Below, in pieces: positions 8,760 through 17,733 of a stretch of 64,000 bases of DNA. The first letter of the stretch is position 1, and every line of letters begins with the position of its first letter. The stretch spans positions 62,001-126,000 of the forward strand of contig NZ_FNHX01000003.1 of NCBI RefSeq assembly GCF_900103405.1. Direction: 5' to 3'. A program made the translations under genes and the position numbers. The notes under the pieces were generated by a model. The model ran no database searches, was not told the DNA's origin, and saw nothing but the letters and a program-made list of their open reading frames with translations. Source of the stretch: Polaromonas sp. JS666 (GTDB lineage Bacteria; Pseudomonadota; Gammaproteobacteria; Burkholderiales; Burkholderiaceae_C).

Positions 8760-9971
8760 TTAAGCGATCTGCCGGGTAGCGATCAAACCCTGCATGAAAG
8801 CCTGGCAGCGCGCCAGCTGCTCCAGGCTCACAAATTCGTCGGGCTGGTGCGCCTGGGTGATGCTGCCGGGCCCGCAGACTACGGTGGGAATGCCCGCGCC
8901 CTTGAAGATGCCCGCTTCGGTGCCGAAGGCCACCAGCGTGGTTTCCCGCGTGCCGGCCAGGCGCTGCGCGAGCCGGGTCACGTCGTCGCCGGCCGAGCCC
9001 AGGAAGGCCGGCACCTCGCAAATCGTCTCAAAGCTGAAGCCGGCATCGGGCGCGACTTTTTGCATCGCCGGCTGCGCGCGCTCCGCATAGGCCAGAATCT
9101 CTTTTTGCATCGCATGCGCGTCTGCCGTGGGCAGGTTGCGGAATTCATAGCGGAACTCGGCGTCGCGCGGCACCACGTTGTCGGCAATGCCGCCGTGGAA
9201 CTGCCCGACGCTGGCGGTGCTGAAGGGCACGTCGAAACCCTCGTAGCGCGGCTCGCTGGCCTCAAAGCCCTCGGCCATGTCGCGCAGCTTGCCAACCACG
9301 CGCGCCGCCATCTCGATGGCATTGACCGACTGCGGCGTGAGCGAGGAGTGCGCCTCCTTGCCGCGCACGCAGCATTTGTAGCGGTATACGCCCTTGTGCG
9401 CGGTGGCCGGCACCATGTTGGTCGGCTCACCGACGATGCAGGCCAGCGGCGCGATGCCGGCGTCCTTCATGTCGGCGATCAGCTCCCTCACGCCCAGGCA
9501 GCCGACCTCCTCGTCATAGCTCAGCGCCAGGTGCAGCGCAAAGGGTGCCTGGCTGTTCAGGAAATCCCCGGCATGGGCCAGGGCCATGCCGATAAAGCCC
9601 TTCATGTCGCAGCTGCCGCGTCCGTAGAGCCGGCCGCCCTCGATGGCGGCCGACAGCGGGTCCAGCGTCCACTCCTGGCCGTCCCAGGGTACGGTGTCGG
9701 TATGGCCCGACAGGATGATGCCGGCCGGCCGGCCTTCGCCCAGCGTGGCGAACAGGTTGGCCTTGGTCTTGCCGGCGTTGGTGGTGATGCGGCTGGCCAC
9801 GCCCAGCCGGGCGAGCTCGTCGCGCACGAAATGGATCAGTTCCAGGTTGCTGTTGTCGCTGACGGTGTTCATGCGCACCAGGGCCTGGATTAATTCCAGG
9901 GCGCGGGGCGAGACGGCGGGCAGGGCGATGGGGGAGGAAGGGGCGATGGTGGGGGAGGGTGCGAGAGCCAT
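8760..9971 (-). CDS. argE: Acetylornithine deacetylase (M20 family)
   Basis: A 403-residue M20 metallohydrolase that removes the acetyl group from N-acetylornithine in arginine synthesis. His90 and Asp92 in SGHTDTVP, Asp122 in GRGSCDMKG, and Glu154/Glu155 in SYDEEVGC form the two-metal site and catalytic base; IVGEPTNM is characteristic of the ArgE/DapE branch. The lid domain spans about 195-310. The N-terminal ~20 residues are Ala/Pro/Ser-rich and may be a start-site overextension. It is transcribed divergently from the prenyltransferase gene (97 bp apart) and ends at a shared terminator. A related M20 deacylase role is the main alternative. Confidence 0.88.
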   Translation of the reverse strand: MALAPSPTIAPSSPIALPAVSPRALELIQALVRMNTVSDNSNLELIHFVRDELARLGVASRITTNAGKTKANLFATLGEGRPAGIILSGHTDTVPWDGQEWTLDPLSAAIEGGRLYGRGSCDMKGFIGMALAHAGDFLNSQAPFALHLALSYDEEVGCLGVRELIADMKDAGIAPLACIVGEPTNMVPATAHKGVYRYKCCVRGKEAHSSLTPQSVNAIEMAARVVGKLRDMAEGFEASEPRYEGFDVPFSTASVGQFHGGIADNVVPRDAEFRYEFRNLPTADAHAMQKEILAYAERAQPAMQKVAPDAGFSFETICEVPAFLGSAGDDVTRLAQRLAGTRETTLVAFGTEAGIFKGAGIPTVVCGPGSITQAHQPDEFVSLEQLARCQAFMQGLIATRQIA

Positions 9972-10068
9972 GGCCCCATTTTGGCCGTATTCGGGAATCG
10001 GCGGCGCTCAGTTATGCTTCAAGCTCGTTCTTCCCGGGGGTGTCCCGGGGTGTTACCCCTCTTTCCCG

Positions 10069-10935
10069 ATGCCCTCTTCCTCTTCTTTCCTGCTGGCCCT
10101 GGTCCGCCTCATGCGGCCGCACCAGTGGCTGAAAAACGCTTTTGTGTTCGCCGGCCTGGTATTCAGCCAGAACTGGCAGGACATGGCGCTGGACTGGCAC
10201 GTCCTCCATGCCTTTGCGGCTTTTTGCTGCCTCTCCAGCATGGTCTACATCATCAACGACTGGCATGACCGTGCCAGCGATGCCCTGCATCCCGGCAAAC
10301 GCCACCGGCCCCTGGCCAGCGGCGCGGTGCCGGTGCCCGTGGCGCTGGTGCTGGCCGGCCTGCTATTGGTGGCCGGCCTGCTGCTGGCGGCGGGCAACCG
10401 CACCCTGCTGGCGCTGCTGGCGGCCTACGTGCTGCTCAACCTGGCGTACTCATGGCGGCTCAAGCAGGTGCCGGTGGTCGACGTGTCCATCATCGCCTCG
10501 GGTTTCATGCTGCGCCTTCTGGCCGGCACCGTGGCCGTCGGCATCCCGCCTTCGCGCTGGCTGCTGCTGACCGGCATTTTTGTGGCGCTGTTCCTCGGTT
10601 TTGCCAAGCGCAAGGCCGAAAGCTTCCATGAAGAGGCCAGCCAGCGCGCCGTGCTGGCCCACTACCCCTCGGCCCTGCTGGACACCTTTATGGCCGTGAC
10701 CATGACCGCCACGCTGACCACCTACAGCCTGTTCGCCACCAGCCCCGAGGCGCAGCTGCAGCACGGCGAGCGCCTGCTCTATACCGTGCCGGTGGTGATT
10801 TTCGGCATGCTGCGCTATACCTACCAGGTGCACCGCGGCCATGGCGAAGACGTGGCGCGCGACATGCTGCGCGACCCCTGGATACTGGGGGCCGGCGCGC
10901 TCTGGCTGGCCATTTTCCTGAGCCGCTGGCTGTGA
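10069..10935 (+). CDS. UbiA-family prenyltransferase, decaprenyl-phosphate phosphoribosyltransferase-like
   Basis: A 288-residue polytopic membrane enzyme. The first Asp-rich motif is NDWHDRASD (Asn63 to Asp71), followed by HPGKRHRPLASG. The second conserved region, YSWRLKQVPVVDVSIIASGF, contains the charged YS-x-RLK-x-x-P-x-x-D signature of DPPR synthases (Rv3806c type) rather than UbiA proper. Known members transfer phosphoribosyl from PRPP to polyprenyl phosphate at the inner membrane. It heads an operon with a UPF0104 protein (4-bp overlap), a GT39 transferase and a HAD-IB phosphatase, which fits lipid-linked pentose formation. A long upstream extension of the frame overlaps argE antisense and is rejected. 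Confidence 0.82.
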   Translation: MPSSSSFLLALVRLMRPHQWLKNAFVFAGLVFSQNWQDMALDWHVLHAFAAFCCLSSMVYIINDWHDRASDALHPGKRHRPLASGAVPVPVALVLAGLLLVAGLLLAAGNRTLLALLAAYVLLNLAYSWRLKQVPVVDVSIIASGFMLRLLAGTVAVGIPPSRWLLLTGIFVALFLGFAKRKAESFHEEASQRAVLAHYPSALLDTFMAVTMTATLTTYSLFATSPEAQLQHGERLLYTVPVVIFGMLRYTYQVHRGHGEDVARDMLRDPWILGAGALWLAIFLSRWL

Positions 10936-11885
10936 AGCCCGCGCCCGCTTCCTCCGCGCCGGTTGCGGCGGGCCTTCCCTTCAAGCGCCTGCTGCTGGTG
11001 CTGGGTGTGGTGGCCACGGCCTACGCGGCCGCGCTGCTGGTCTGGGGCGACAGCCCCAAAACCTCGCTGGCGCTGCTCTGGTCCTGGACGGGCGCGCAGG
11101 CCGCGGGCCTGTGCCTGCTCAACTACTTGCTGCGCGGCCTGCGCTGGCGGCTCTGGATGGCGCACTACGGCCGCCATTTCGGCTGGCTGCAGGGCTTGCG
11201 TCTTTACCTTGCGGGTTATGCCTTCACCCCCACGCCCGGCAATGTCGGCGAGGCGGCGCGCGGCCTGATGCTCGCGCGCCAGCCCCTGGGTGCCGGGCAA
11301 AGCCTGGCCATCTTCGGCGCTGAACGGCTGGCCGACCTGCTGTGCCTGCTGTTGCTGTGCCTGCCGGCCGCCGGCTGGGTGCTGCGGCATCCCGCGGTGC
11401 AGGCCGCATCCACGCTGCTGGGCGGCCTGCTGGCGGCGGCTGTGCTGGTGCTGCTGGCGATGCTGGGCCTGCTCTTCAAACACCGTGCCCGGCTGTTTGA
11501 GCGCCTGCCCTGGCTGCGGGAGGCCTGGCATTGCCTGGCGCTGCGTCCCTGGCTCTGGCTGGGGCTGACCCTGGCAGCCTGGGCGGCGCAAGGCGTCGCG
11601 GTCTGGCTGGTCTGCCGCGGCATGGGTGTGGGGCTGGATGTGCTGACCGCCACAGGCTTTTACGCCATCGCCATGGTGGCCGGCGCCCTGTCCGCGCTGC
11701 CGGCCGGCCTGGGCGGCACCGAGGCCGTGCTCACGGGCCTGCTGGTGGCGCAGGGCGCCACGCCCGCGGCGGCGCTGGCCGTCACCGTGCTGGCGCGGCT
11801 GCTGACGCTGTGGCTGGCCGTGGCCATAGGCGTGCTGGCCTTGCTTTATAGTGCGGCCATCCGCAAGGAAATCAGCTTGCGCTAG
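10932..11885 (+). CDS. UPF0104 / lysylphosphatidylglycerol synthase TM-region family membrane protein
   Basis: A 317-residue integral membrane protein with about eight hydrophobic segments. It starts at GTG 10932, overlapping the preceding stop (GTGA). Motifs typical of the flippase-like AglD/UPF0104 family are LLRGLRWRLWMAHY, AGYAFTPTPGNVGEAARG and the late SALPAGLGGTEAVLTGLL. Family members lie next to lipid-linked sugar genes, and some have been proposed to flip glycolipids; the activity is unproven. Its coupling to the prenyltransferase suggests transfer of the polyprenyl-linked product across the inner membrane (inference). A second member of the family is encoded at 32813-33805. Confidence 0.8.
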   Translation: MKPAPASSAPVAAGLPFKRLLLVLGVVATAYAAALLVWGDSPKTSLALLWSWTGAQAAGLCLLNYLLRGLRWRLWMAHYGRHFGWLQGLRLYLAGYAFTPTPGNVGEAARGLMLARQPLGAGQSLAIFGAERLADLLCLLLLCLPAAGWVLRHPAVQAASTLLGGLLAAAVLVLLAMLGLLFKHRARLFERLPWLREAWHCLALRPWLWLGLTLAAWAAQGVAVWLVCRGMGVGLDVLTATGFYAIAMVAGALSALPAGLGGTEAVLTGLLVAQGATPAAALAVTVLARLLTLWLAVAIGVLALLYSAAIRKEISLR

Positions 11886-11946
11886 CCTGCCCCCGCCTTG
11901 TCCGCGGCCGCTTTGCCGCCGGCGCCGCTCCCGATTCTTAGCCTTC

Positions 11947-13485
11947 ATGTCCCAGAACCAAGATTCCACCGCCCTTCCTGTCACGCTGAGCCGCTGGCTG
12001 CTGGCCGCCGGCCTGCTCTCGTTGCTGCTGCGGCTGTGGATTTCCGTGAGCTTCCCGGTCACCGGCGACGAGGCCTTCTTTTACTGGTGGGGTGTGTACC
12101 CCGACTGGGGCTATTCGGACCACCCGCCCATGGTGGGCTGGCTGATCGCGCTGATGCGCGCCACGCTGGGAGACAGCCTCTGGTCCATACGCCTGCCCAT
12201 CGTGCTGCTGCCGCTGGCGCTGGGCGCGGCGCTGTGGTGGGCGCTGAAGGGCGCGGACCGGGTGCGTGCCGCCTGGGCTGTGCTGTTTTTCTGGCTGGCG
12301 CCGCTGAACTGGCTCAACACCCTGATCACCACCGACACGCCGCTGATCTTCTGGTCGGTGCTGTCGGTCGCCGCGCTGATGCGCGCCGAGCGCCGCGCCC
12401 AGATGGACCGCGCCGCCTGGGGCTTGTATGCGCTGTCGGGCGTGTTCCTGGGCTGCGCCTTTTTATCCAAGTATTTCTCGGTGGTGCTGGGTTTCAGCTA
12501 CCTCGTGTACTTCGTGCTGTACCGTCGCGAGCGCCTGGCCGGTTTGGCCCTGCTGGTGCTGTGCGCCTTGCCGGGGCCGGCGATCAACATCGCCTACAAC
12601 ATGTCGCACGGCTGGTCCAACATCATGTTCAATGTGTACAACCGCAATGAAGATGCCCATTTTGAGTGGCGCAAGCCGCTGACCTACATCGGCATGATGG
12701 CCTACCTGGTCACGCCGGCCGCGCTGTGGATGGCCGTGCGCTATCGCCAGTCGCTGCTGGCCGCGGCGCGCTCGCAGCGCCTGCTGGCCTGCCTGGTGGT
12801 GGTGCCGCTGCTGTTCTTCGCGCTGCTGTCGGCCAAGAAGGTGATTGGCCTGCACTGGGTACTGTCGTTTTACCCCTTCGGTTTTGCCTTCCTGGCTTTT
12901 GCCTTGCCGGAGGGCAAACTCAAGGCCTGCGCCAAGGGCCTGGCCGTGTTCGCCGGCCTGCATGTGCTGGTGGTGGCGGGTCTCTACATGACCACTGTGG
13001 ACACCTGGCGCAGCACCAAGCTCTATCCGCAAATCATCCGCAGCTACAAGACCGCCGAAATGCTCCAGCAGGTCACGGCGCCCGGCGTGGTGCTGATGGG
13101 CGAGGCCTACACACCGGCCTCGATATTCGGTTTTGAGCGCCGGCAGTACATGCCGGTTTTCGGCGTCGGCAAATTCCATGCGCGCCAGGACGACATGCTG
13201 GTCGATTTTTCGCTGTACCAGGGCAAGACGATTCGCATCATCCTCGCCGACAAGCCGCGCCTGGAGGAGTTTGCGCCCTATTTCGCCTCGGTGCGTGTGC
13301 TCAGCTTCGAGCAAAACGGCGTGCCGTTTTACGCCCTCGAAGGCACGGGCTTTAACTACCAGGCCTACCGTGAAGGCGTGCTGGGCACGGTGTTCAAGCG
13401 CTACTTCAATATTCCCAAGTGGCTGCCCATGACGGGCTGCCCTTTCTGCGAACGCTATTGCGGCCAGGTGCGATGCCCGAGCTAA
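11947..13485 (+). CDS. GT39/ArnT-like membrane glycosyltransferase
   Basis: A 512-residue GT-C fold protein (PMT_2 family). Asp41-Glu42 in PVTGDEAFFYWWG is the first-loop acidic motif of ArnT-type enzymes that use polyprenyl-phosphate sugars as donors; SDHPPMVGWL follows as in this family. About ten to twelve hydrophobic segments precede a soluble C-terminal part (from about 370) ending in a Cys-containing tail (GCPFCERYCGQ), unusual for a periplasmic tail. The start at 11947 replaces a longer frame of Arg/Pro-rich residues. It overlaps the HAD gene by 13 bp. It probably moves a sugar from the lipid carrier made by the operon to an envelope acceptor such as lipid A or LPS core (inference). 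Confidence 0.8.
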   Translation: MSQNQDSTALPVTLSRWLLAAGLLSLLLRLWISVSFPVTGDEAFFYWWGVYPDWGYSDHPPMVGWLIALMRATLGDSLWSIRLPIVLLPLALGAALWWALKGADRVRAAWAVLFFWLAPLNWLNTLITTDTPLIFWSVLSVAALMRAERRAQMDRAAWGLYALSGVFLGCAFLSKYFSVVLGFSYLVYFVLYRRERLAGLALLVLCALPGPAINIAYNMSHGWSNIMFNVYNRNEDAHFEWRKPLTYIGMMAYLVTPAALWMAVRYRQSLLAAARSQRLLACLVVVPLLFFALLSAKKVIGLHWVLSFYPFGFAFLAFALPEGKLKACAKGLAVFAGLHVLVVAGLYMTTVDTWRSTKLYPQIIRSYKTAEMLQQVTAPGVVLMGEAYTPASIFGFERRQYMPVFGVGKFHARQDDMLVDFSLYQGKTIRIILADKPRLEEFAPYFASVRVLSFEQNGVPFYALEGTGFNYQAYREGVLGTVFKRYFNIPKWLPMTGCPFCERYCGQVRCPS

Positions 13486-14132
13486 GCGCCCAGGATGCCG
13501 GCCCGGTTGTCGCCGCCTTTGACTTCGACGGCACGCTGACCCGGCGCGACACCTTCACGGTTTTCCTCGCCCGCGGCCTGGGCTGGCCGCGCTTTGTGTG
13601 GGCCCTGCTGCGCTGCTCGCCCTGGCTGGCCGGCTATGCGCTGCGCATCGTGCCCAACAATGTCGCCAAAGGCAAGCTCATGCAGGCCGCGCTGACCGGC
13701 CGCAGCCTTGCCGAGATGCAGGACTGGACCACACGCTGGCTGGCCCAGGATTTCCCCGGCCAGCTGCGCGAGGACGCCATGGCCCGCCTGGCCTGGCACC
13801 GCGAGGCCGGGCACTGCTGCGTGATGGTGAGCGCCTCGCCCGACATCTATCTGGCGCAGGTGGCGCAGCAGCTGGGTTTCGACGCGTTGCTCTGCACCGA
13901 AATGGAAGTCATGGGCGAGGGCGATGCCCGCCACCTCACCGGCCGCATGCGCACGCCCAACTGCCATGGGGAGCAGAAGGTCGTGCGGTTGCGGGCCTGG
14001 GCGACAGGGCGATTTGGCGTCACAGGGCTGGAAGGTGTGACGCTGTATGCCTATGGGGATACTTCCGGGGACAAACCCATGCTGCGGCTGGCCCGGCATG
14101 CGTGGTACCGGGGGCAAACCTGGACGGGGTGA
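13473..14132 (+). CDS. HAD superfamily subfamily IB phosphatase
   Basis: A 219-residue phosphoserine-phosphatase-like HAD hydrolase. Asp17 and Asp19 in AFDFDGTLTRRD are the nucleophile and acid/base; VMVSASPDIYLAQ is motif II; YGDTSGDKPML is motif IV. Subfamily IB enzymes act on small phosphate esters. In mycobacteria a dedicated phosphatase removes the 5-phosphate of decaprenyl-phosphoryl-5-phosphoribose; position at the end of a DPPR-synthase-like operon suggests the same job, though the mycobacterial enzyme is of a different family (inference). It overlaps the GT39 gene by 13 bp and converges with the TPR-like gene, leaving 6 bp. Confidence 0.8.
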   Translation: MPELSAQDAGPVVAAFDFDGTLTRRDTFTVFLARGLGWPRFVWALLRCSPWLAGYALRIVPNNVAKGKLMQAALTGRSLAEMQDWTTRWLAQDFPGQLREDAMARLAWHREAGHCCVMVSASPDIYLAQVAQQLGFDALLCTEMEVMGEGDARHLTGRMRTPNCHGEQKVVRLRAWATGRFGVTGLEGVTLYAYGDTSGDKPMLRLARHAWYRGQTWTG

Positions 14133-14138
14133 TGCTGC

Positions 14139-14912
14139 TCAGTCCTCGAGCTCAGCCTTTGCCATCTCCACATCAAGCCTCTCCGTCGCATCCAGCGCCT
14201 TGCTGGCCGCCGCCTGCTCATACAACTTGGTGGCTTCCTTCATCTTCTTGTCGCCTTCGAGCATGACCATGCCGTTGGCATATTCGATCATGCCGATGGC
14301 CGAGCCGGGGTGCAGTTTCAGGGCGTCTTTGTAGAGCGACAGGCCCACGTCCTTCTTGGCGCCGTAGGTCATGCCGCCTATCAGCGAGCCGACCTTGTCG
14401 ATGACCTCGGCGTGGAAGGCGGCCAGCGCGATGTGGGCGTCGGCGTGTTTGGGCGATAGCTTGATGGCCTGCTCCAGCGCGTTCTTCACCTTGGTGCCCA
14501 GTCCTTGCGCCAGGGCCTTGGCCACGCTGATGCCCTGGCTGTAGCGGCCCAGCGCATAAGCCTGCCAGTACCAGGCGTTGGCGTTTTTCGGGTCGTCCTT
14601 TTGCTGGGCCTCGGCGCGGGCGGCGACTTCCATGAAAAGGTCGAGTTTGGTCTTTTCCTTGGTTTCCAGGTAAGTGGCATACATGCTGGCGGCCTTGTTG
14701 GCCACCGTGATGCCGTCACCGCCGGCTTTGAGGCCCGCATCAGACGCCTTCTGGAATTCACCGTTGTGGAACAGCACCCAGGCCTGCAGCACATCGGCGT
14801 CCTTGGGCAGGGGTTCGCAGTCGCCCAGGTGCAGGCGGGCCCAGCTCTTTTTCAGGCTGGCGGCATCGAATGCGTAGTCGCCGGCATGGGGAAAGGCAGT
14901 CCATTTGGCCAT
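14139..14912 (-). CDS. TPR-like repeat protein of unknown function
   Basis: A 257-residue all-helical protein starting MAKWTAFPHAGDYAFD. The start at 14912 is preceded by a GGAG site, and a longer frame running into the TetR gene is rejected. Tetratricopeptide-like helix pairs are visible, for example LEQAIKLSPKHADAHIALAAFH and the following LYKDALKLHPGSAIGMIEY. There is no signal peptide, so it is probably a cytoplasmic scaffold. It lies 59 bp downstream of the TetR regulator on the same strand, at the end of a run that also includes patatin and phasin. I do not recognise a specific function. Confidence 0.75.
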   Translation of the reverse strand: MAKWTAFPHAGDYAFDAASLKKSWARLHLGDCEPLPKDADVLQAWVLFHNGEFQKASDAGLKAGGDGITVANKAASMYATYLETKEKTKLDLFMEVAARAEAQQKDDPKNANAWYWQAYALGRYSQGISVAKALAQGLGTKVKNALEQAIKLSPKHADAHIALAAFHAEVIDKVGSLIGGMTYGAKKDVGLSLYKDALKLHPGSAIGMIEYANGMVMLEGDKKMKEATKLYEQAAASKALDATERLDVEMAKAELED

Positions 14913-14971
14913 GTGTCTTGTCTCCTTGGTAAAAATTGTTGGTGTTATGGATAAGGGCGGTTTGAAGGAAC

Positions 14972-15631
14972 TCAAGCCGGGTTGCTGTAAGCGCCGACCA
15001 GGGCCTGCAGGTGCGCGCGCTGGCTTTGCTCCAGGTAGGGAATCAGCAAATTGAGCACGTGGTGGGCGCCGCGCAGCAGCGCGGCTTGGGCGTTGCCGGG
15101 CTCCAGCGCGTTGCGCGGGTCGCGCACGTACTCGAAGCTGAGCCAGTAGGTGAGCACCACCACCATGCTGGTGGCCGTTGCCTCGACCTCTCGCGAGTCG
15201 ATGGTCATGGCGCCGGCGCGGCTCATGCCGTCGAGCAGGCCCTTGACGGCGCGCGTCTTGTTCTTGAGCACCCACTGGAAGTGGGTTTCCAGCCGGCGGT
15301 TCTTGCTGAGCAGGTCGTTGAGGTCGCGGTACAGGAAGCGGTACTGCCAGATCAGCTCAAACAGCGTGTGCATGAAAAACCAGGCGTCCTCCACGTCGCG
15401 CACGCCGTCGCTGGCGTTGAGCAGCTCGCTCAGGGATTTTTCGTAGCGGTCGAACAGCGAGTTGATGAGCTCGTCTTTGGCGGGGTAGTGGTAGTAGAGG
15501 TTGCCGGGGCTGATGTTGAGTTCGGCGGAGATCAGCGTGGTCGACACATTGGGCTCGCCAAAGCGGTTGAAGAGGTCCAGGGTGACCTCCAGAATCCGCT
15601 CTGCTGTACGGCGCGGCGCTTTTTTCGCCAT
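14972..15631 (-). CDS. TetR/AcrR family transcriptional regulator
   Basis: A 219-residue TetR-type repressor. The helix-turn-helix lies in about residues 9-50, with the family signature VSTTLISAELNISPGNLYYHYPAKDEL and an N-terminal KKAPRRTAERILEVTLDLFNRFG. The C-terminal half is a helical ligand-binding domain with an aromatic segment (MHTLFELIWQYRFLYRDL). The context of patatin lipase, phasin and a fatty acyl-CoA reductase suggests control of lipid or PHA metabolism with an acyl-type ligand (inference). No convincing palindromic operator was found in the 102-bp gap upstream. Confidence 0.9.
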   Translation of the reverse strand: MAKKAPRRTAERILEVTLDLFNRFGEPNVSTTLISAELNISPGNLYYHYPAKDELINSLFDRYEKSLSELLNASDGVRDVEDAWFFMHTLFELIWQYRFLYRDLNDLLSKNRRLETHFQWVLKNKTRAVKGLLDGMSRAGAMTIDSREVEATATSMVVVLTYWLSFEYVRDPRNALEPGNAQAALLRGAHHVLNLLIPYLEQSQRAHLQALVGAYSNPA

Positions 15632-15733
15632 AGTTGTCTACCTTGTATTGTTCTTTAACTCTAACCCAGCGCCTGCCGGCGCGAAACTAGGGAAGTCCAC
15701 AAAACCTGGGTCCGCCCATAGAGAACCTTTGGG

Positions 15734-17017
15734 TTACGCCGCCACCACCGAGCGGGAAGTCGATTGCAGCGCATGGCTTAAATCTTCCATGACCTCCTCC
15801 AGCGAGGCGATGGCCCGGCCCACGCGGGTGGCGGCCGGCCTGGGGGCCACCAGGTGGCGTTTGGGGTCCTCCAGGACGTCCAGGTTCAGGCTCACGCCGT
15901 GCCGCGCGAGCTTGGCCGACAGCGTGGTCTTGCGCGAGCGCAGCATCTGCCGGGTCTTCTGGTAGGCGTGCTCGGCCAGTTGGCGGCGCTGCCGGTAGCT
16001 GAAGGTATTGGCCAGGAACATCTCGGCGTCGCGATGGTCGGGCTCCAGCAGCACGATGTCGGTGTCGGGGTAAGCGTGCTCGTAATGCTTCATGCCCAGC
16101 TCCAGCCGCGAATGGATCATGGAGCGAAAAGTCTGGCTCATGACCGCGGGCAGGCCGCCGCTGACGATGCGCGGTATGGCCTGTTTTTCGGGCGGCAGGC
16201 CGCGGCGCATGACGCGTTGGTCCATGGCCAGCTTGGGCGCGCGCGTGGAGTTGAAGGGCACCAGCGGGTTCAGGCAGAACATCAGGTCCACGCCCTCGTC
16301 CATGGCCACGCCGGCGTGCATGGTCTTCTTGAGGGCGCCGTCCACGTAGTAATGGTTGTCGATCTCCACCGGCGGGAACAGGCCGGGCAGGGCCGAGCTG
16401 GCCTGCACGGCCCTGGAAATCGGCACGTGGTCCCAGCCGGGACGGCCGAAAGGCGCGGCATCGCCGCTGTCCAGGTTGGTCGCCACCAGGGTCAGGCGGG
16501 TGCGGAGCTCGCGAAAGTCATTGGTGCGCCCGGGCTTGGAAAACAGTTTTTCGAGCTGGGTGTCGACTTCGTCGTTGGCAAAAATGCCCGTGGGCAAGGC
16601 CGGCCCCAGCGCTTCCAGCGCATGGACAAAAGACTTGCGCCCGAAGGTGGCGCGCCATGCGGCCGACGCGGCCAGGCCGGGCAGCGTGATGCCGCGCCGC
16701 AGGAATTCGCCGTAGGCGGGCACCATCAGCCAGGCCGGATCGAACACCTCCGAGGCCTTGTCGTCGTTTTCGATAAAGGCCGCGCAGAGCTCGCGCGGCG
16801 TCATGCCGTTGGCCAGGCCCGCCGCGATAAAGCCGCCGGCCGAAACGCCGACGTAATGGTGCAGTTCGGTGAAAGAGACGCCTTGCAGGGATTCATCGAG
16901 GGCGCAGAGCGCGCCTATCTCGTAGATGGCCCCCAACGGGCCGCCACCCGCCAGTGCCAGTGCAATGCGCGGCTGGCTGCTGGAGGGCTTGCTTTTTGAA
17001 CGCTTGGCTGAAGTCAT
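15734..17017 (-). CDS. Patatin-like phospholipase/lipase
   Basis: A 427-residue patatin-family acyl hydrolase. The oxyanion-hole motif is ALAGGGPLG (about 21-29), the nucleophile Ser59 lies in GVSAGG, and the catalytic Asp lies in YYVDGALKK about 200 residues later, giving the Ser-Asp dyad. No secretion signal is visible; a Lys/Ser-rich N terminus precedes the domain. Such enzymes hydrolyse phospholipids, triglycerides or PHA-like esters. The ATG at 17017 lacks a good ribosome site; an in-frame TTG at 17068 is an alternative start. It lies between phasin and TetR genes on the same strand, which fits turnover of storage lipid or granule surface material. Confidence 0.85.
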   Translation of the reverse strand: MTSAKRSKSKPSSSQPRIALALAGGGPLGAIYEIGALCALDESLQGVSFTELHHYVGVSAGGFIAAGLANGMTPRELCAAFIENDDKASEVFDPAWLMVPAYGEFLRRGITLPGLAASAAWRATFGRKSFVHALEALGPALPTGIFANDEVDTQLEKLFSKPGRTNDFRELRTRLTLVATNLDSGDAAPFGRPGWDHVPISRAVQASSALPGLFPPVEIDNHYYVDGALKKTMHAGVAMDEGVDLMFCLNPLVPFNSTRAPKLAMDQRVMRRGLPPEKQAIPRIVSGGLPAVMSQTFRSMIHSRLELGMKHYEHAYPDTDIVLLEPDHRDAEMFLANTFSYRQRRQLAEHAYQKTRQMLRSRKTTLSAKLARHGVSLNLDVLEDPKRHLVAPRPAATRVGRAIASLEEVMEDLSHALQSTSRSVVAA

Positions 17018-17125
17018 GAGGAGAAAGTGTAGACGGCGGCCCCGGGAATATTTGCTGCTTTGCAGCAAAGCGCATAGGCGAAAAAAAAGGGACGGTATGT
17101 CCCTTTTTGGTGAAGCTCGCCGTGC

Positions 17126-17623
17126 TTAGGCCGACTTGCGCGCGGCCGGGCGCTTGGCGGCCGGCGCCTTTTTCGCGGCGGGTTTTGCGGCGCTCTTGGC
17201 GGCGGGGGCCTTGCCGCTGAGTTTTTGCACATTGCGGTTGAGTTCGTCAATGCGTGCGATCAGCGCGTCCACATCCTTGGCGGAAGGCACGCCGAGCTTG
17301 TTCAAGGCCTTGGCGACGCGGTCTTCGAAGATGTTTTCCAGTTTGTCCCACTGGTGGCCGGCTTTGGACTGGATATCAGTGGCCATGGTGGCCATCTTGT
17401 TGGTGGCTTCGGAGATCTTTTCTTCGGCGACGGCCTGGGTCTTGCGCTGGATGGACAGGCCTTCCTTGACCAGGGTCTCGAAAACCTTGCCGCCTTCTTC
17501 CTGCGCCTTGGAGAATGCGCCCAGGCCGGCCAGCCAGATTTGCTGTGCGGACTCTTTGACGGCGCCCGAAAGCTGGGGGCCGGATTTTTTGTCGGCACTC
17601 ATTTTTTGCAGTTTCTTGACCAT
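17126..17623 (-). CDS. Phasin family / PHA granule-associated protein
   Basis: A 165-residue phasin-type protein that coats polyhydroxyalkanoate granules. The SAQQIWLAGLGAFSKAQEEG segment and a long amphipathic helical middle are characteristic of the poly(hydroxyalkanoate) granule-associated (phaF/phaI-like) phasin family. The C-terminal third is an Ala/Lys/Pro tail (AKPAAKKAPAAKRPAARKSA), as in DNA-binding PhaF-type phasins that link granules to the nucleoid. ATG 17623 has a GGAG site. It is divergent from the fatty acyl-CoA reductase gene (214 bp between starts) and upstream of patatin and TetR. Confidence 0.88.
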   Translation of the reverse strand: MVKKLQKMSADKKSGPQLSGAVKESAQQIWLAGLGAFSKAQEEGGKVFETLVKEGLSIQRKTQAVAEEKISEATNKMATMATDIQSKAGHQWDKLENIFEDRVAKALNKLGVPSAKDVDALIARIDELNRNVQKLSGKAPAAKSAAKPAAKKAPAAKRPAARKSA

Positions 17624-17733
17624 GATGGACTCCAGACAGTGAGGGTTGTGGATTTGCGCGGACAGTATGCCGCATAGACCGCAAAATATAAGCCTTCCCC
17701 GCGGCGGTGTTTAGGTGCCCCGCTCTATGGAAA

